DNA from: Imbricaverruca yamaguchii
Lineage: Eukaryota; Arthropoda; Thecostraca; Neoverrucidae
Reading direction: 5' to 3'
Length of the DNA: 64,000 nt
Assembly: GCA_034440575.1 (NCBI GenBank)
Contig: JAOTOL010001641.1
Span: 1,658,501 to 1,722,500, forward strand
Part shown: piece by piece, positions 47,271-57,672 of the stretch
How positions within the stretch are numbered: position 1 is the stretch's first letter
Layout of the letters: every line of letters begins with the position of its first letter
The notes under the pieces: model-generated
Databases searched by the model: none
What the model was told of the DNA's origin: nothing
What the model saw: only the letters and a program-made list of their open reading frames with translations
Program-made: the position numbers and the translations under genes

Positions 47271-47390
47271 TCAAATGAATGGGCGAAGGCGTATGAGGCA
47301 CATATGTTCACACACTTTGCTGATGCGGGCAATGTCACGTTCATCCATAACGTTTCCGCCTTGCCACAGATCTGAGCCACAAACCGGATC
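47271..47390 (-). CDS. Chromodomain gene, putative last exon
   Basis: Follows the acceptor CATCACATAGCAG and joins exon 49446-49671 in phase 0: DPVCGSDLWQGGNVMDERD, then IARISKVCEHMCLIRLRPFI, TGA stop at 47271-47273. With this exon the six exons total 657 nt, exactly 219 codons, with no internal stop. The composition looks protein-like, but I recognise no motif, and other acceptors nearby are possible. Confidence 0.45.
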   Translation of the reverse strand, partial: DPVCGSDLWQGGNVMDERDIARISKVCEHMCLIRLRPFI

Positions 47391-47826
47391 CTGCTATGTG
47401 ATGCACATGGGATCCACCGCTCTCAGCCCGGACTTTTTGGAGTCAGACCCTAAGATTTTACAGGGCCTCATACTGGGACAGGTCAGGATCACGGCTTAAC
47501 TGTATACCGACCCCTTTGAGAAAACAATCTTTAGGGGTTGCCCGGAAAGGTAAGCAGGATACACATAATCAATTGCTAACCTGACTGGATGTACGTTAGT
47601 TACATAATAAGCACTTTCGTCCATACAATTTCGTCGCCGGCAGCATGAAGCAATGCTGTTTTGATGCAACACTGGATGCATGCTATTGGCGATCATCAGT
47701 CGACACCCACACAATATAAATGACCAGAGCTCCCCCTATAACCATGAACAAGCCACTGCACCAGCTATGACGTAACCAGTTGGAAGAAACCGCAATGGCG
47801 CACGTACATACCACCGCTGTACTCAC

Positions 47827-48055
47827 CGTCGTCGGAATATCCTTCCTGGCACGCTCCGGCGTCGGAGGCCGCCGACTGGACCGCTGCGGCATCAACGGTT
47901 GTTTCGAAGGCGCCTGTGTGCCCCATGGAGACATGCCAGTCAATGGAACAGCCATGTGGCTTTTCAGGATAAGAAGTGGATATCCATCACCGATGATGTT
48001 CCCAATAATTAGGCACGCCACTCTTCTGTACACACACAGAGACAACGGAGACTGT
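47827..48055 (-). pseudogene. Duplicated copy of the Pro-rich chromodomain-gene exon
   Basis: Nearly identical to 49446-49671 and its downstream intron (47735-47826 against 49354-49445), including the Pro-rich QRSSRRPPTPERAR segment and the donor GTGAGT. Its 5' part has diverged (RRVACLIIGNIIGDGYPLLI instead of TAVWKITGNTIDDGYPHF). The two plausible acceptors (CTGTAG|ACAG and TGTACAG|AAG) both put an A after the TG left by exon 50249-50345, giving TGA. So it cannot be a simple alternative exon after that one and is probably a dead duplicate. Confidence 0.6.
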
Positions 48056-49445
48056 CTACAGTTGCCACTGGACACAGCTGCATTTGCTCAGAAGTTATAA
48101 CGCGAACTTCACTGGTTTCAATTTATCGATTCTGATACACGTGGGTGAAGCGCTTTTCGGTTTCAATTCATCATCAATGTCAAACCAAGCATCACACTAT
48201 TTCCCTAGCGTATCATAGCCGGATAGGGAAGGGGTTGGCTATGGTGCATCGGCTTGGTATCAGTGGCTTCCATATTCGCATTGCTGCAATTGTTCATTTA
48301 CAGCCTGAATGGCATACTGCCAGTGTTAAAATAATGGCTCTTCGTGAGGTTTGAGATGTTGAAACGTGAATAGTATTATTTCGAAATGTATCGGGGGAAG
48401 CATGTCAGTTAAAATATAGCGTCAGTTCTCGAATCTCTCAATTTGGAGCTAATAGTGGATGTTTTTATATTAATTTGTGGGACACCTAATATATGGAGAC
48501 CTATTATAGCGAAAACGATTGCAATTGTAGGCAATCCATTGAAAGGGGAGTAGCAGATAGCATTATTTAACAGTACCACGGGTGTTGATTTCTGACGATA
48601 ATTGGTGTGGAGGGGGAGGGGTGGGGCAAAATACATGAAGGCCATGGGCAGCCCCAAATGGATATGGGGGCACATTCCATATGGTCCCATGTTCAAAGTT
48701 GAAATTATTGGGGGCAAAGCCACGATTGAGGATGCATTTCCTCACTGTAAAGCATATAAAACAACAACACTGAGCAAACCACATCATAAGGCGTCTCAGT
48801 ACCTGGAATTGTGGTACGAGATGTTTGTGTATCACAATCCGTAATGACGAGCATGAGAATGATACTCATGCACGAAAGCTCTCGGGAATGAGTCTTGGAG
48901 ACTTCATACATGCACATCAACCAGCACGATGTCGATACTTCCTTGGAAAGGATGTATGTTCAGTGCTCAGAAAGAGGTATATCCTCCCTAGTTCACGAAT
49001 AATTTATCACTGCATACTCCCCACACACCCAGTACAACAATAGATTGCCGACATACGAATTGATGAAGATACAAATGCGTACCAGTTATGGATACACTGA
49101 GGTCGGGTACTATCATGGTATTGTAGTTCAAGGAACAGATCACGGTGGAGACCCATATGAATGGGTACCTTGTTCGATAAGAGAGAAATCGGTTAGTAAG
49201 CTGATCGTATCATTCAGATTGATAACCGTGTTCATTCTGCTGTTCTCTAGAAATACGATGCGAGCTGGCATGCAGTTTTTAATTGCAGCAGCAGACGCCT
49301 GTTTTGTACGATTATCAGTAGACACCTCCGCAACAAAAATGTCCAGAGCTCCCCCTATAACCATGAACAAGCCACTGCACCAGCTATGACGTAACCAGTT
49401 GGAAGAAACCGCAATGGCGCACGTACATACCACCGCTGTACTCAC
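48056..49445. other. Intron between duplicate exons
   Basis: Intronic on the minus-strand gene model. The duplicated block also covers about 49340-49445 here. The hydrophobic segment seen in the long minus frame 49140-49637 (WCSGLFMVIGGALDIFV) lies after the donor at 49445 and is therefore intron, not a membrane helix. Confidence 0.5.
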
Positions 49446-49671
49446 CGTCGTCGGAATATCCTCCCTGGCACGCTCCGGCGTCGGAGGCCGCCGACTGGAC
49501 CGCTGCGGCATCACCGGTTGTTTCGAAGGCGCCGGTGTGCCCCATGGAGACATGTCAGTCAATGGAACAGCCATGTGACTGTTGAGGATAAAATGTGGAT
49601 ATCCATCATCGATGGTGTTCCCAGTAATTTTCCACACCGCTGTTTGCGTATCGTCAACGGAAGTTGGGAAC
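49446..49671 (-). CDS. Chromodomain gene, Pro-rich exon
   Basis: 226 nt between the acceptor CCTATTCTAAAG and a strong donor ACGACG|GTGAGT. The single G at its start completes TGG with exon 50249-50345. It reads FPTSVDDTQTAVWKITGNT, IDDGYPHFILNSHMAVPL, then TDMSPWGTPAPSKQPVMPQ and RSSRRPPTPERAREDIPTT. The last part is basic and proline-rich, as in disordered tails of nuclear proteins. A duplicated copy lies at 47827-48055. Confidence 0.6.
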
Positions 49672-50248
49672 CTTTAGAATAGGCATAAACCACTTGGGTA
49701 GATATAACATAGTCAACGTCGCATACAATGCATCGCGTGCATTGCTAGTTTGAGAAAAAAATCGCATAATCTCGAACGTCCAGTTGTGTTCAGAGTTGCC
49801 AAGGAAACATCTACGAATAAATGTTTGCTCATTGCGTGATGACTGCAGGGTGACAGGACTCGGCCATCAGATTAGAAACATTGGAATTCATGAGTTATAC
49901 ACCGGAGGTCAAGGATAAGCAGATGCATCAAAAGTCCTCATGTGGAGAAAAAAAAATCCGAAAGAAGGTTCGCCCCATGTCATCAGGCGTTCAAAATGAA
50001 GCATTTGTTCAGGGTAGTTAACTTTGAAGTTATTTGGTGTAACGTGTGGCACAAAACCAGGTAGTTCAAACTATCAGTAATGCGGCATTCGGTCGGTCGG
50101 CGTTCTGGCTTGACCGCCGATACCCCGGACAAATGGTGGAGCGGCGTACAAATAGACCGAAACTGGCGAGCATGAACCGAAATGAAATGAACTGTCAACT
50201 TAGGAGTAGGTGAACTGCATTCGACTTCACTAGTAACATTTTCCTTAC

Positions 50249-50345
50249 CAATTGTTCCAAGCATTAGCTTCATCGAAGACGATGGACGTTTGGGATCGGT
50301 TAGCGTAAGACATGGGTTCATGGGCAGAACAAAAGTTGGAGGTCA
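50249..50345 (-). CDS. Chromodomain gene, exon
   Basis: 97 nt, acceptor CAGCTATTGCACAG, donor AATTG|GTAAGG. With the G from the preceding exon it reads VTSNFCSAHEPMSYANRSQT, then SIVFDEANAWNNW. Phases agree at both ends with the neighbouring exons. No domain recognised. Confidence 0.6.
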
Positions 50346-50503
50346 CTGTGCAATAGCTGTGAATGCAATGATTGGTGTAATAGTAATATAATCATTACGT
50401 GCTATGCGGTTATGATATTCAGAATAACAGTTTAACCAGTTGCACTGAGTAGGCATGGGAAAATACAACACATTTTAATACTTCGAATGTCAGTTCTATT
50501 TAC

Positions 50504-50572
50504 CTTCCGTAGATGAGACGCTGAACAAGTTGCCGCCCGCACTGCTCGGAACTTCCAGGGGAATGGCAAAAT
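50504..50572 (-). CDS. Chromodomain gene, exon
   Basis: 69 nt, acceptor CATGCCAACAG, donor GGAAG|GTAAAT. It reads DFAIPLEVPSSAGGNLFSVS then STE. It begins with two bases completing GAT and leaves one G; both phases agree with the neighbours. Confidence 0.6.
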
Positions 50573-51028
50573 CTGTTGGCATGAAATATAAATGATTACA
50601 TCTCAGCATAATTATAGGAAGTCAGGAAAGAGAAAGTTCCTCGGACGTGGTTGCAGTTACTGCATACATTGCTCAATATGAATACAAAATACACAATTCA
50701 TGAGTTTACACTTCTTTTGACAAAGAGAGCAAGAATGGGATGTAGCAAATATGGATGTTGTTCAACTCAGGTCGTAAACTTAGATCGTAGTTCATAGTTT
50801 ATCTCCACTCGGCTTCAGTCACATGTATGCAATTACCCTAACTCGCCCATCAATCCGTTACCGCTATAGTTAAGTTATTGTTCAATCATTTCGACACTGC
50901 CTGTGATCACATAGCAACGAATCGCCAGCTTCAAGAAAAGGACACTCCATCATTTGAGGTTGACTCAGACAGACTGAGCCATATGGCAAGATTCCAAATT
51001 GCGGCTCTTAGTTGCACAGGCATCTCAC

Positions 51029-51090
51029 CTTCGTGATAGGACTTCAGGATATCGGGATGAATGTTTTCCGGAATCTCCCAGATTGGAGCT
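51029..51090 (-). CDS. Chromodomain gene, exon with second half of the chromodomain
   Basis: 62 nt, acceptor CCTGGTGTGTAG, donor GAAG|GTGAGA. It reads APIWEIPENIHPDILKSYHE. This is the C-terminal half of a chromodomain: IWEIPENI matches the WEPxENL signature, and HPDILKSYHE the final helix. In phase with exon 52344-52426, giving KRKGYR|APIWEIPENI. Confidence 0.75.
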
Positions 51091-52343
51091 CTACACACCA
51101 GGACGAGATGGAAAACATGATTAGTACCAGTCCTGGATTGGCTAGGCATTTTAACTTTTGGACAGGGCACACCAGCTGCTATGGCCGAACAAGTGTTCCC
51201 CCAATGTTGAGTTGAAAAGCTGCTGGTCTTGTCCACCAGCCGGCACATACTCCGCTCATGTCTGTATTTACCATGGAAATAGGAACATTCGAATGGATCA
51301 CGCGGTGCCACCAGGAGGTTTTTTTTTCGGACACTTACTATTTTGTTGCACAGGATGTCGTTCATGGGAAAACGTTCAGGCAACTATTCATGCGCTTGTT
51401 GCATACACGACCGCTGATAGTACCCACGTAAAAATTAGAAGTAACTTTGCAATTGGAAACAGGACTCAGCATATACTGAATCCATACATGCATTCCTGGG
51501 CAGAGTAGCAAATCGTCCCAAATCCAGTATTGAAGGCACCGGGTGGTGGTGGTGGCGGCGGTGGTAGATTAATGCTGTAAGGCGCGCCGACTAGCTTGGA
51601 TTATCTTGCGCCCACTGAAGGCATTCCAAAAATTAACTACTTCACTAACTACCCCGCAAACCCCGCATATAAGCAAGCACATTTATATCGGCAGGCAGTG
51701 AAGATTTCGGCCCGGAATGTAAATTGCTAATACTATGGGAAAGGTTAGTGTGACGGACTTGGCGGACCGTTAAAAACTTCACGGCGCACGCCAACGTTCA
51801 ACAACCAGACTGACTAAATGTGCGAGCCTGAAACCATATTTAATTTCCGCTCAGCCACTGTACAAGTTTTAGGCACAGGCAATGTTCATATTTTAATAGA
51901 TATGTAAACCGCACTTTGCTTGCTTGCAATTCATTAGACGCTATGTTGTTATTGGAAAATTGCATCTCGACAGTGTGTAAGGACACTGGTTGGCCTACAA
52001 AAATCAACATTGGTTCCGGTTTTTTTCAACGCAAAGCATGCTGTAACCTCATATTTTGACATTACTGTGAATGACAAATGGCTGATCAGAGAATTGGAGA
52101 ACAGACGATTCCGAGAACCTCAGAATCGTGATCAAGGCATAAGACAACCCCATAGACAATATTTCATAACTCTCTGAAAGGGTGACTCGGCCGATTGAGT
52201 TTGCATGGAATGACCCAGGTGTGTTTCTGTTGGTTCGGGACGCAGGTGTGTGTGCACTGTATACTCCATGAATTTCACATGCTATGATTGAATATTGAAT
52301 TAAAGGATGATAACAATGACAGCTGAGAAGAAAAAAAACTTAC
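51091..52343. other. Intron of the chromodomain gene
   Basis: No further exon seen. Contains a GGTGGTGGTGGTGGCGGCGG patch near 51541. Confidence 0.45.
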
Positions 52344-52426
52344 CGATAGCCCTTCCGCTTGATTAAATACAATAATTCTTCCCCAACTAGTTTATGGTCC
52401 CGCACTGCTTCAATGAAGTAGTACTT
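52344..52426 (-). CDS. Chromodomain gene, exon with first half of the chromodomain
   Basis: 83 nt with textbook borders: acceptor TTTTGTCTGTTTCAG, donor CTATCG|GTAAGT. It reads KYYFIEAVRDHKLVGEELL, then YLIKRKGYR. It matches the chromodomain N-terminal half: (Y/F)xVExIxDHR, an insertion, then YLVKWKGY. One aromatic-cage Trp of the usual VKWKGY is Arg here (IKRKGY), so methyl-lysine binding may be altered. Chromodomains bind methylated histone tails or related ligands in the nucleus. Earlier exons on the minus strand, beyond the LINE at 52.5-55.9 kb, were not found. Confidence 0.75.
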
Positions 52427-52581
52427 CTGAAACAGACAAAATCAAAACATTGGCAAATCTAGATAATAATCATAAAGACATAAAGACATAAAGACATAAA
52501 AGATTAGTGGAACTATGAGCCACAAGGGACCTTCTTGGTTGCACTCTGTATACTGAACCAGTTGCCCACCAAATCTGTCAA

Positions 52582-52953
52582 TCAGCCCTCCCTGTAAAAC
52601 TGAAAAGCAAGCCCTTTATTCTTATAATGATTGTCTATGTTTTTAAAGATGTTCAATGTGCTGCTAGTGACAATGTTTTCTGGCAGCTGGTTCCAGTGTT
52701 CTACTACCCTGTTGGTGAAGAAAGTTTGCATTAGCCTTGTTCTGCTGTGGTTAACTTTAATTTTGAATTTATGACCCCTAATTGCATCATTTCTGTTCAA
52801 TTCAAACATTTCCCCAAGGTATCCCCTCTCCAGACCATGGACAAATTTAAAGACCTCGATGAGATCTCCTCTCAGCCTTCTATGTCTAAGTGAAAGCATA
52901 TTCAATTTCTTCAATCTTTCCTCACATGCCAGGTTGCTTATGCCATCAACCAT
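52582..52953 (-). pseudogene. LINE ORF2 C-terminal region
   Basis: ERLKKLNMLSLRHRRLRGDL, FKFVHGLERGYLGEMFE, RTRLMQTFFTNRVVEHWNQL, PENIVTSSTLNIFKN: the conserved region after RT in CR1/Jockey elements. One frameshift from the RT frame. Confidence 0.88.
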
Positions 52954-53788
52954 TTTTGTAGCCCTCTTTTGTACTCTCTAAAAGCCAACAATCTTTTTCA
53001 TAGCTAGGAGACCAAGCTTGGATGCAGTATTCCAAATGTGGCCTGACGTATGCACAGTAAAGCTTCCTGATCACTTCCTCACTTCTGTATGATACATTCC
53101 TATTTATTGCCCCGAGCATTCTCAGTGCCTTCTTCCTGGCTTCCTTGGTCTGTTCTGATGCCCCCAGTTTTGTGTTTAGAATAGCACCTAAATCCTTCTC
53201 CTGTTGAGTCACTGATAGCACTTGGCCACCCATCAAGTATGGAACCTTCATATGCTGCTTACCTACATGCATGATTTTGCACTTATCAAAATTAAATTTC
53301 ATTTGCCATTCTTCGGACCACTTCACAAGTTCGTCTAAGTCTTTTTGCAGCGAGATATGCTCATCTTGACCTGTTATTGCCCTAAAGACCTTCAAATCAT
53401 CCGCAAATTTCAAAACTTTACTGCTTAGGCCACTTTCAATGTTATTTACAAATATAATGAACAGTAGTGGCCCCAGCACTGACCCCTGGGGGACTCCACT
53501 AAGAACATTTTGCCATGATGATTTTGTACCATTTAGCATCACTCTTTGCTGTCTATCTGAAAGCCACAACTCTATCCATTTTAAGATGCTACCTGCAATA
53601 CCATGGGACTGAAGCTGTATCATTAACCGTTTATGGGGTACTTTGTGAAAGGTCTTACTAAAGTCAAGATATGCTACATCAACCTGATTTCCCTGATCAA
53701 ATTGTTCTGTGGCGAAGTTCAAAAACTCCAAGAGGTTTGTGAGACACGATAGTCCTTTTCTAAACCCATGTTGAGTATCTTGAATCAA
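52946..53788 (-). pseudogene. LINE ORF2 reverse transcriptase
   Basis: 280 codons: DTQHGFRKGLSCLTNLLEF, VAYLDFSKTFHKVPHKRL, the substrate motif SGVPQGSVLGPLLFIIFVNN, the catalytic KFADDLKVF, then FNFDKCKIMHVG and DLGAILN. The fingers (WKRANVVPIFKKGERGKVEN, YRPVSLTSQVCKVLE) lie just upstream in the same frame, at 53789-53960, behind a stop. Confidence 0.92.
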
Positions 53789-53968
53789 TCTGCTACCTTC
53801 CAGATAACTAACTATTCTATCCTTGATAATTGATTCAAGTACCTTGCAGACTTGGGATGTGAGACTTACTGGCCTATAGTTTTCAACTTTCCCTCTTTCT
53901 CCTTTCTTGAAAATAGGAACTACATTTGCCCTTTTCCAATCGGTTGGAATTTCATTTTGTGAAACTGA

Positions 53969-54826
53969 TCAACAAAATATTATACTAAGTGGAAATGCCA
54001 GTTCCTTTTCAGTTTCCCGCAACAGCCTAGCATAAATATCATCAGGTCCTGCTGCCTTGTTTGGCTTTATTTTCCTGATATGATTGTAAACAACATCACT
54101 ATCAAGGAAATCAACATCATTTGTCAGATCCCATGTCAAGGAACTTTGGTGTACGGTCGGCAGATTGGTCATATCTTCCAATGTAAACACTGATTTGAAC
54201 TGCTTCCTCAGCTCCTCAACCATCTCACTATCCTCATCCAATGTAGTCCCGTTTACTTCTAGTGGACCAATTGTACTAGAAACTTTACTCAGCTTGTAGA
54301 AACTAAAGAACTTTTTACTGTCCCCATTACAGTTTCTAGCTAAATCCAGTTCATTTGCTCGCTTTGCTGCTCTGGTTTTTTGCTTCACAGTGTCTCTAGC
54401 TTTTCTATACGCCTTTAGATTAACGACATTTGAGGCTTCTTTAAAGACTCTAAATGCAGTTCTCTTAGCCTTAATTGCTTTTATCAAGTCTGGTGTAAGC
54501 CATGCTGGCTTTCCTACCCTTCTTTTGCGTCTTTGCTTTTGGGGGACATGTGTAATCTGAATTTCCTTGAAGTAAGATTTGAACTTTTCCCACATTTCAC
54601 AGGCATTTAAATTGGAGAATTCTTCCTCCCATCTGATGGCACTTAAAGCCGCTCTCATGCAGTCAAAGTTTGCTCTGTTGAAATTTGGAACCTTTACCAA
54701 ATTATCCCTGATAATTTCCCCTACATGTGCCTTGAATCTAACTATATTACGGTCACTTCTTCCCAGAGTTTCGCCTACAGTCAAGTCTTGAACCAAGTCA
54801 CTTAAATCCGAGAACACAAGGTCCAA
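53969..54826 (-). pseudogene. LINE ORF2 endonuclease end and linker
   Basis: Begins LDLVFSDLSDLVQDLTVGE, the end of the endonuclease with the SDH-type motif reading GRSDRN (Asp kept, His changed). A basic linker follows (QKQRRKRRVGKPAWLTPDL, KTRAAKRANELDLARN) and KPNKAAGPDDIYARLL before RT. Confidence 0.85.
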
Positions 54827-55563
54827 GAATGCCTGGTAGGTTCCGATACAAACTGGTGTAAGAACAGGTCCTCTTCAAGGCATTTCCTAAAGATTTTGCA
54901 TGATGGGGAGCCAACACCAGCATTTTCATAACCTTTTAAATTAAAGTCACCAAGAATAAGGCACTTCCTCTTAAAGTTTCTACTGATTTCCTCACAAATC
55001 ACCTTGTCAAGCTCCAGTTGCTGAGAATGTGGCAGGGTTCCTGATCGGTAGAAAGCTCCTATCCTAAGAGTATTGCTGTTGCCTTTTCCCACAGTGACAT
55101 CAAGCCAAATGGACTCCACAAACATATTTTTATGCCCACCTGCTACTTTTTGAGAACTGAATAAGCTATTCATATAGAGCATTACACCACCCCCTTTCAT
55201 TGCTGGACCCCTATTGCACGAAAACATATTGTATCCCTGGATCTCATAGTCCTGTAAGTTATCTCCAAAATACCCTTCAGTGACCCATGCAATGCAAACA
55301 AAATCTGGTTCCTCCTCAGCAACATAACACTTGAACTCATCAAATTTGGAACGGATACTCTGAGCATTAAACATCATACACTTAACAAATGCTCCATAAC
55401 CACCTTTGGCTTTTTCACACTGAGTTCTTTTATCACTAGATGAACTATCACTCTGCCTCTTTGAACTAATGCTGTCCCTGTTTGCCGACTTTGAGGTTCT
55501 ATTGCCTTGGGTGACACTATTAGAATATTCCTGAGTTGGCAATGCAATTTCATCCCTCCCCAT
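54802..55563 (-). pseudogene. LINE ORF2 N-terminal endonuclease
   Basis: MFNAQSIRSKFDEFKCYVAE, a TE-type motif read here as AWVTEGYF, GGGVMLYMNS, IGAFYRSG, and LILGDFNLKGYENAG with the GDFN catalytic motif intact. It is preceded by a Ser/Lys-rich leader (KRQSDSSSSDKRTQCEKAKG). Confidence 0.88.
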
Positions 55564-55760
55564 CCAATTTCCTAGTTTCCCTGAAGGACATACACTTTGC
55601 CTAACACATGGACCCCTTTATCGGAGAAGTTCAGGCCACCCCTCTGATAGAGGTCCCACGATGCATAAAACCTGCACCACTCGTCTACAAAGGTGAAACC
55701 TAACTCATGGCAGAGCTTACCTACCCTGGCGTTGGCTGCCAGTGCCCTAGAGCTCCACCC

Positions 55761-55817
55761 GTGTGTGTGATTGTGGTTTTAGGGCGCATCGACCATGGTC
55801 GGTCATTTAGCGCCCAA
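55761..55817 (-). mobile_element. 57-bp mini-retroposon, copy 3
   Basis: Inserted in the CR1-like LINE and flanked by a perfect 13-bp target duplication TAGAGCTCCACCC (55748-55760 and 55818-55830). A second LINE copy (near 56788) has the uninterrupted site, CTAGAGCTCCACTCAGGGGAG. Minus strand: TTGGGCGCTAAATGACCGACC, ATGGTCGATGCGCCCTAAAA, then a CACAATCACACACAC tail. First and last parts of the body (GGGCGC, GCGCCC) pair as a hairpin, with an inner GACCATGGTC palindrome. Confidence 0.9.
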
Positions 55818-55892
55818 TAGAGCTCCACCCAGGGAAGGCTCGAGCCCTAGGCAAAATTGTTGTTGCAATGACTCTATTGTTACCCTTCAAGG

Positions 55893-56249
55893 TGGCAATT
55901 TCTCAAAAGTAAATCTGGAGATTCGTCATGTTATGTTGCTTACCTTATCCAGTCTACAAAATAGTAAGCAGTGGATGTCAAACTACTCATCCACCCTTTG
56001 ACCCCCTCACACTGGAAGGGTACGGAATTTTGCCACGCTGTGAGGGTTAGCATTAGCCTATGATTTGTACAACCACCCAAAAGGTATTCCGAGCATTTGT
56101 TGGACGGGCATTATGCGCAGGTCCGATTTCACGTGAAGTCGGCTTGTGACGATTTTGTTTATTGGGTGGTTCACGTATGCACATTCACGGCTAATGGCGC
56201 AGCCCACACTGTTTCGCCGGTGGGCCGCGGGATTGGGAAATGTCCCGAG
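55893..56249. other. No gene seen
   Basis: Unremarkable DNA between two LINE copies. Part may be the body of the tRNA-like repeat at 56250-56325. Confidence 0.4.
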
Positions 56250-56325
56250 CGGCACGAGTGTCGAACCCAGGACCTTTGGTGCCCAGAGCTCAACATCTTA
56301 ACCACTCGGCCATCCCCGCCCCTTG
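56250..56325 (-). repeat. tRNA-Ser/Leu-like sequence (SINE head)
   Basis: Minus strand: GGGGATGGCCGAGTGGTTAAG is a very good class II tRNA A-box/D-arm, with a B box GGGTTCGACAC downstream and an intervening long arm. The acceptor stem is not closed, so a SINE head is more likely than a tRNA gene. Confidence 0.5.
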
Positions 56326-56339
56326 TGACAATTTAACAC

Positions 56340-56455
56340 GCGCACTGGATGGGGGCGAAATCCGCCCATCCCTCCGGTTTTTCGTAGATAACTCCACATT
56401 TTATCGGCCGATATACGCTATTGTTTGCGTACCTGCTTAGAAATCACAGGCGCAT
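56340..56455 (-). repeat. Third, partial copy of the 1540-2360 repeat
   Basis: On the minus strand it matches 2233-2340: TAAGCAGGTACGCAAACAAT, ATCGGCCGATAAAATGTGGA, GTTATCTACGAAAAACCGGA, then GGGCGGATTTCGCCCCC. Confidence 0.75.
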
Positions 56456-56467
56456 TGCTTAAAGTAA

Positions 56468-56951
56468 GTTTATCACTAGATGAACTATCACTCTGTCCCC
56501 TTGAACTGCTGCTGTCCCTATTTGCACATTGAGGTTCTATTGCCTTGGCGGACACTATCGGAATATTTCTGAGTTGGCAATGCAATTTCATCCCTCCCCA
56601 CCCTATTTCCTAGTTTCCCTGAAGGACATGCTCGTACACTTTGCCTAACACATGGACCCCCTTCTCAGATAATTGCAGGCCATCCCTCTGATAGAGGTCC
56701 CACGATGCATAAAACCTGCTCCACTCGTCTACAAATGTAAAACCTAGCTCATGACAGAGCTTTCCTACCCTGGCGTTAGCTGCCAGTGCCCTAGAGCTCC
56801 ACTCAGGGGAGGCTCTAGCCCTAGGCAAAACTGCTGTTACAATTACTCTATTGGTACCTTTCTGGCCACCCTGTACTCCCACAATCAATGTGAAGTAGCC
56901 GAGAATGATGTAATATAATTTGTCCTCATAGATAGTCCACATAGTCCACAT
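56468..56951 (-). mobile_element. CR1-like LINE, second partial copy (ORF1 end)
   Basis: Same family as the 52471-55892 element and about 85-90% alike by eye over the shared part. It encodes NRVIVTAVLPRARASPEWSS, GKLCHELGFTFVDEWSRFY, WDLYQRDGLQLSEKGVHVLG: the SGNH-esterase-like end of a CR1 ORF1 with the terminal D-x-x-x-x-x-DGLxLSxxG motif. It has no mini-retroposon at the matching site. Confidence 0.8.
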
Positions 56952-57223
56952 TAGCCACGTACGAATTCCGCTTAATGCTACATTGATCTATTTGCTTATG
57001 CATCACATATACCATTACCAGAATGCAAGTCTAGATTAAATGATAAACCATCAAGACCCCAGACATCAATATATTATGTTACACAGTTATTCACTAAGCT
57101 TGCGGCTATTGCCTTGATCGCAAACACATGAACATCAAATGAAGATCACACAAATATTTGGAAGAATGGTCTTTCATATTCTTCTCGACTGTCCACTATA
57201 TTCACAAAGGTGCAATATCTTCT
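56952..57223. other. No gene seen
   Basis: AT-rich intergenic DNA. Confidence 0.45.
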
Positions 57224-57234
57224 CCAACCGAAAT

Positions 57235-57290
57235 GCTGTTGTTATTGGGATTTAGGGGCGCATCAGCTGCATAGGTTATACAGCGCCCAT
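57235..57290 (-). mobile_element. 56-bp mini-retroposon, copy 4
   Basis: Flanked by an 11-bp target duplication with one mismatch (CCAACCGAAAT at 57224-57234, CCAGCCGAAAT at 57291-57301). Minus strand: ATGGGCGCTGTATAACCTAT, GCAGCTGATGCGCCCCTAAA, TCCCAATAACAACAGC. Confidence 0.85.
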
Positions 57291-57534
57291 CCAGCCGAAA
57301 TTCGAAAACATAGAACAGATATATGGACACCGTAGATAAGCGAATTCATTCTGAGTGCGTAGGACATCCTTCGTCGTTCATCGCATATATCTGGTATCAT
57401 GTTCGTATGGTGCCATAAATGACTAAGGCGGTGTTCTGCTGAGCACACGCACGCATACAAACTCATTGGCACACGAATTCTTACCCAACCACTCGTTGGT
57501 TTACACATCGTACTTACGCACCGAGAAACGATGC

Positions 57535-57537
<3 letters not shown>

Positions 57538-57595
<58 letters not shown>
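57538..57595 (+). repeat. (AT)n microsatellite
   Basis: About 29 AT units. Causes the IYIYIY stretch in the overlapping minus frame. Confidence 0.97.
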
Positions 57596-57597
<2 letters not shown>

Positions 57598-57664
57598 TAA
57601 CTAGAATGCACATCCACCTCCGATCATGTGCATGCATCAATACATCTCTGCATGTGTGCATGCA

Positions 57665-57672
57665 CTGACTAT
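57665..57672. repeat. Target-site duplication, left (5-kb transposon)
   Basis: CTGACTAT, identical to 62678-62685. Confidence 0.9.

Larger units (their letters stand above)
52471..55892 (-). mobile_element. CR1-like LINE, near-complete ORF2, decayed
   Basis: Minus strand: the end of an ORF1 with an esterase-like tail (about 55570-55890, ELGFTFVDEW), endonuclease, RT and C-terminal region, then a 3' tail of CATAAAGA-type 8-bp repeats (52471-52503). An octamer tail is typical of CR1 elements. Frames: 54802-55563, 53969-54826, 52946-53788 and 52582-52953, so at least three frameshifts or stops. It lies in sense orientation in an intron of the chromodomain gene, 44 bp upstream of the acceptor of exon 52344-52426. 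A mini-retroposon is inserted at 55761. Confidence 0.92.

Noticed and set aside
49140..49637. 165-codon minus frame with a hydrophobic segment (possible membrane protein)
   Set aside because: A strong donor (GTGAGT) at 49445 ends the exon before the hydrophobic part, and the exon phases require it. The segment is read-through intron.
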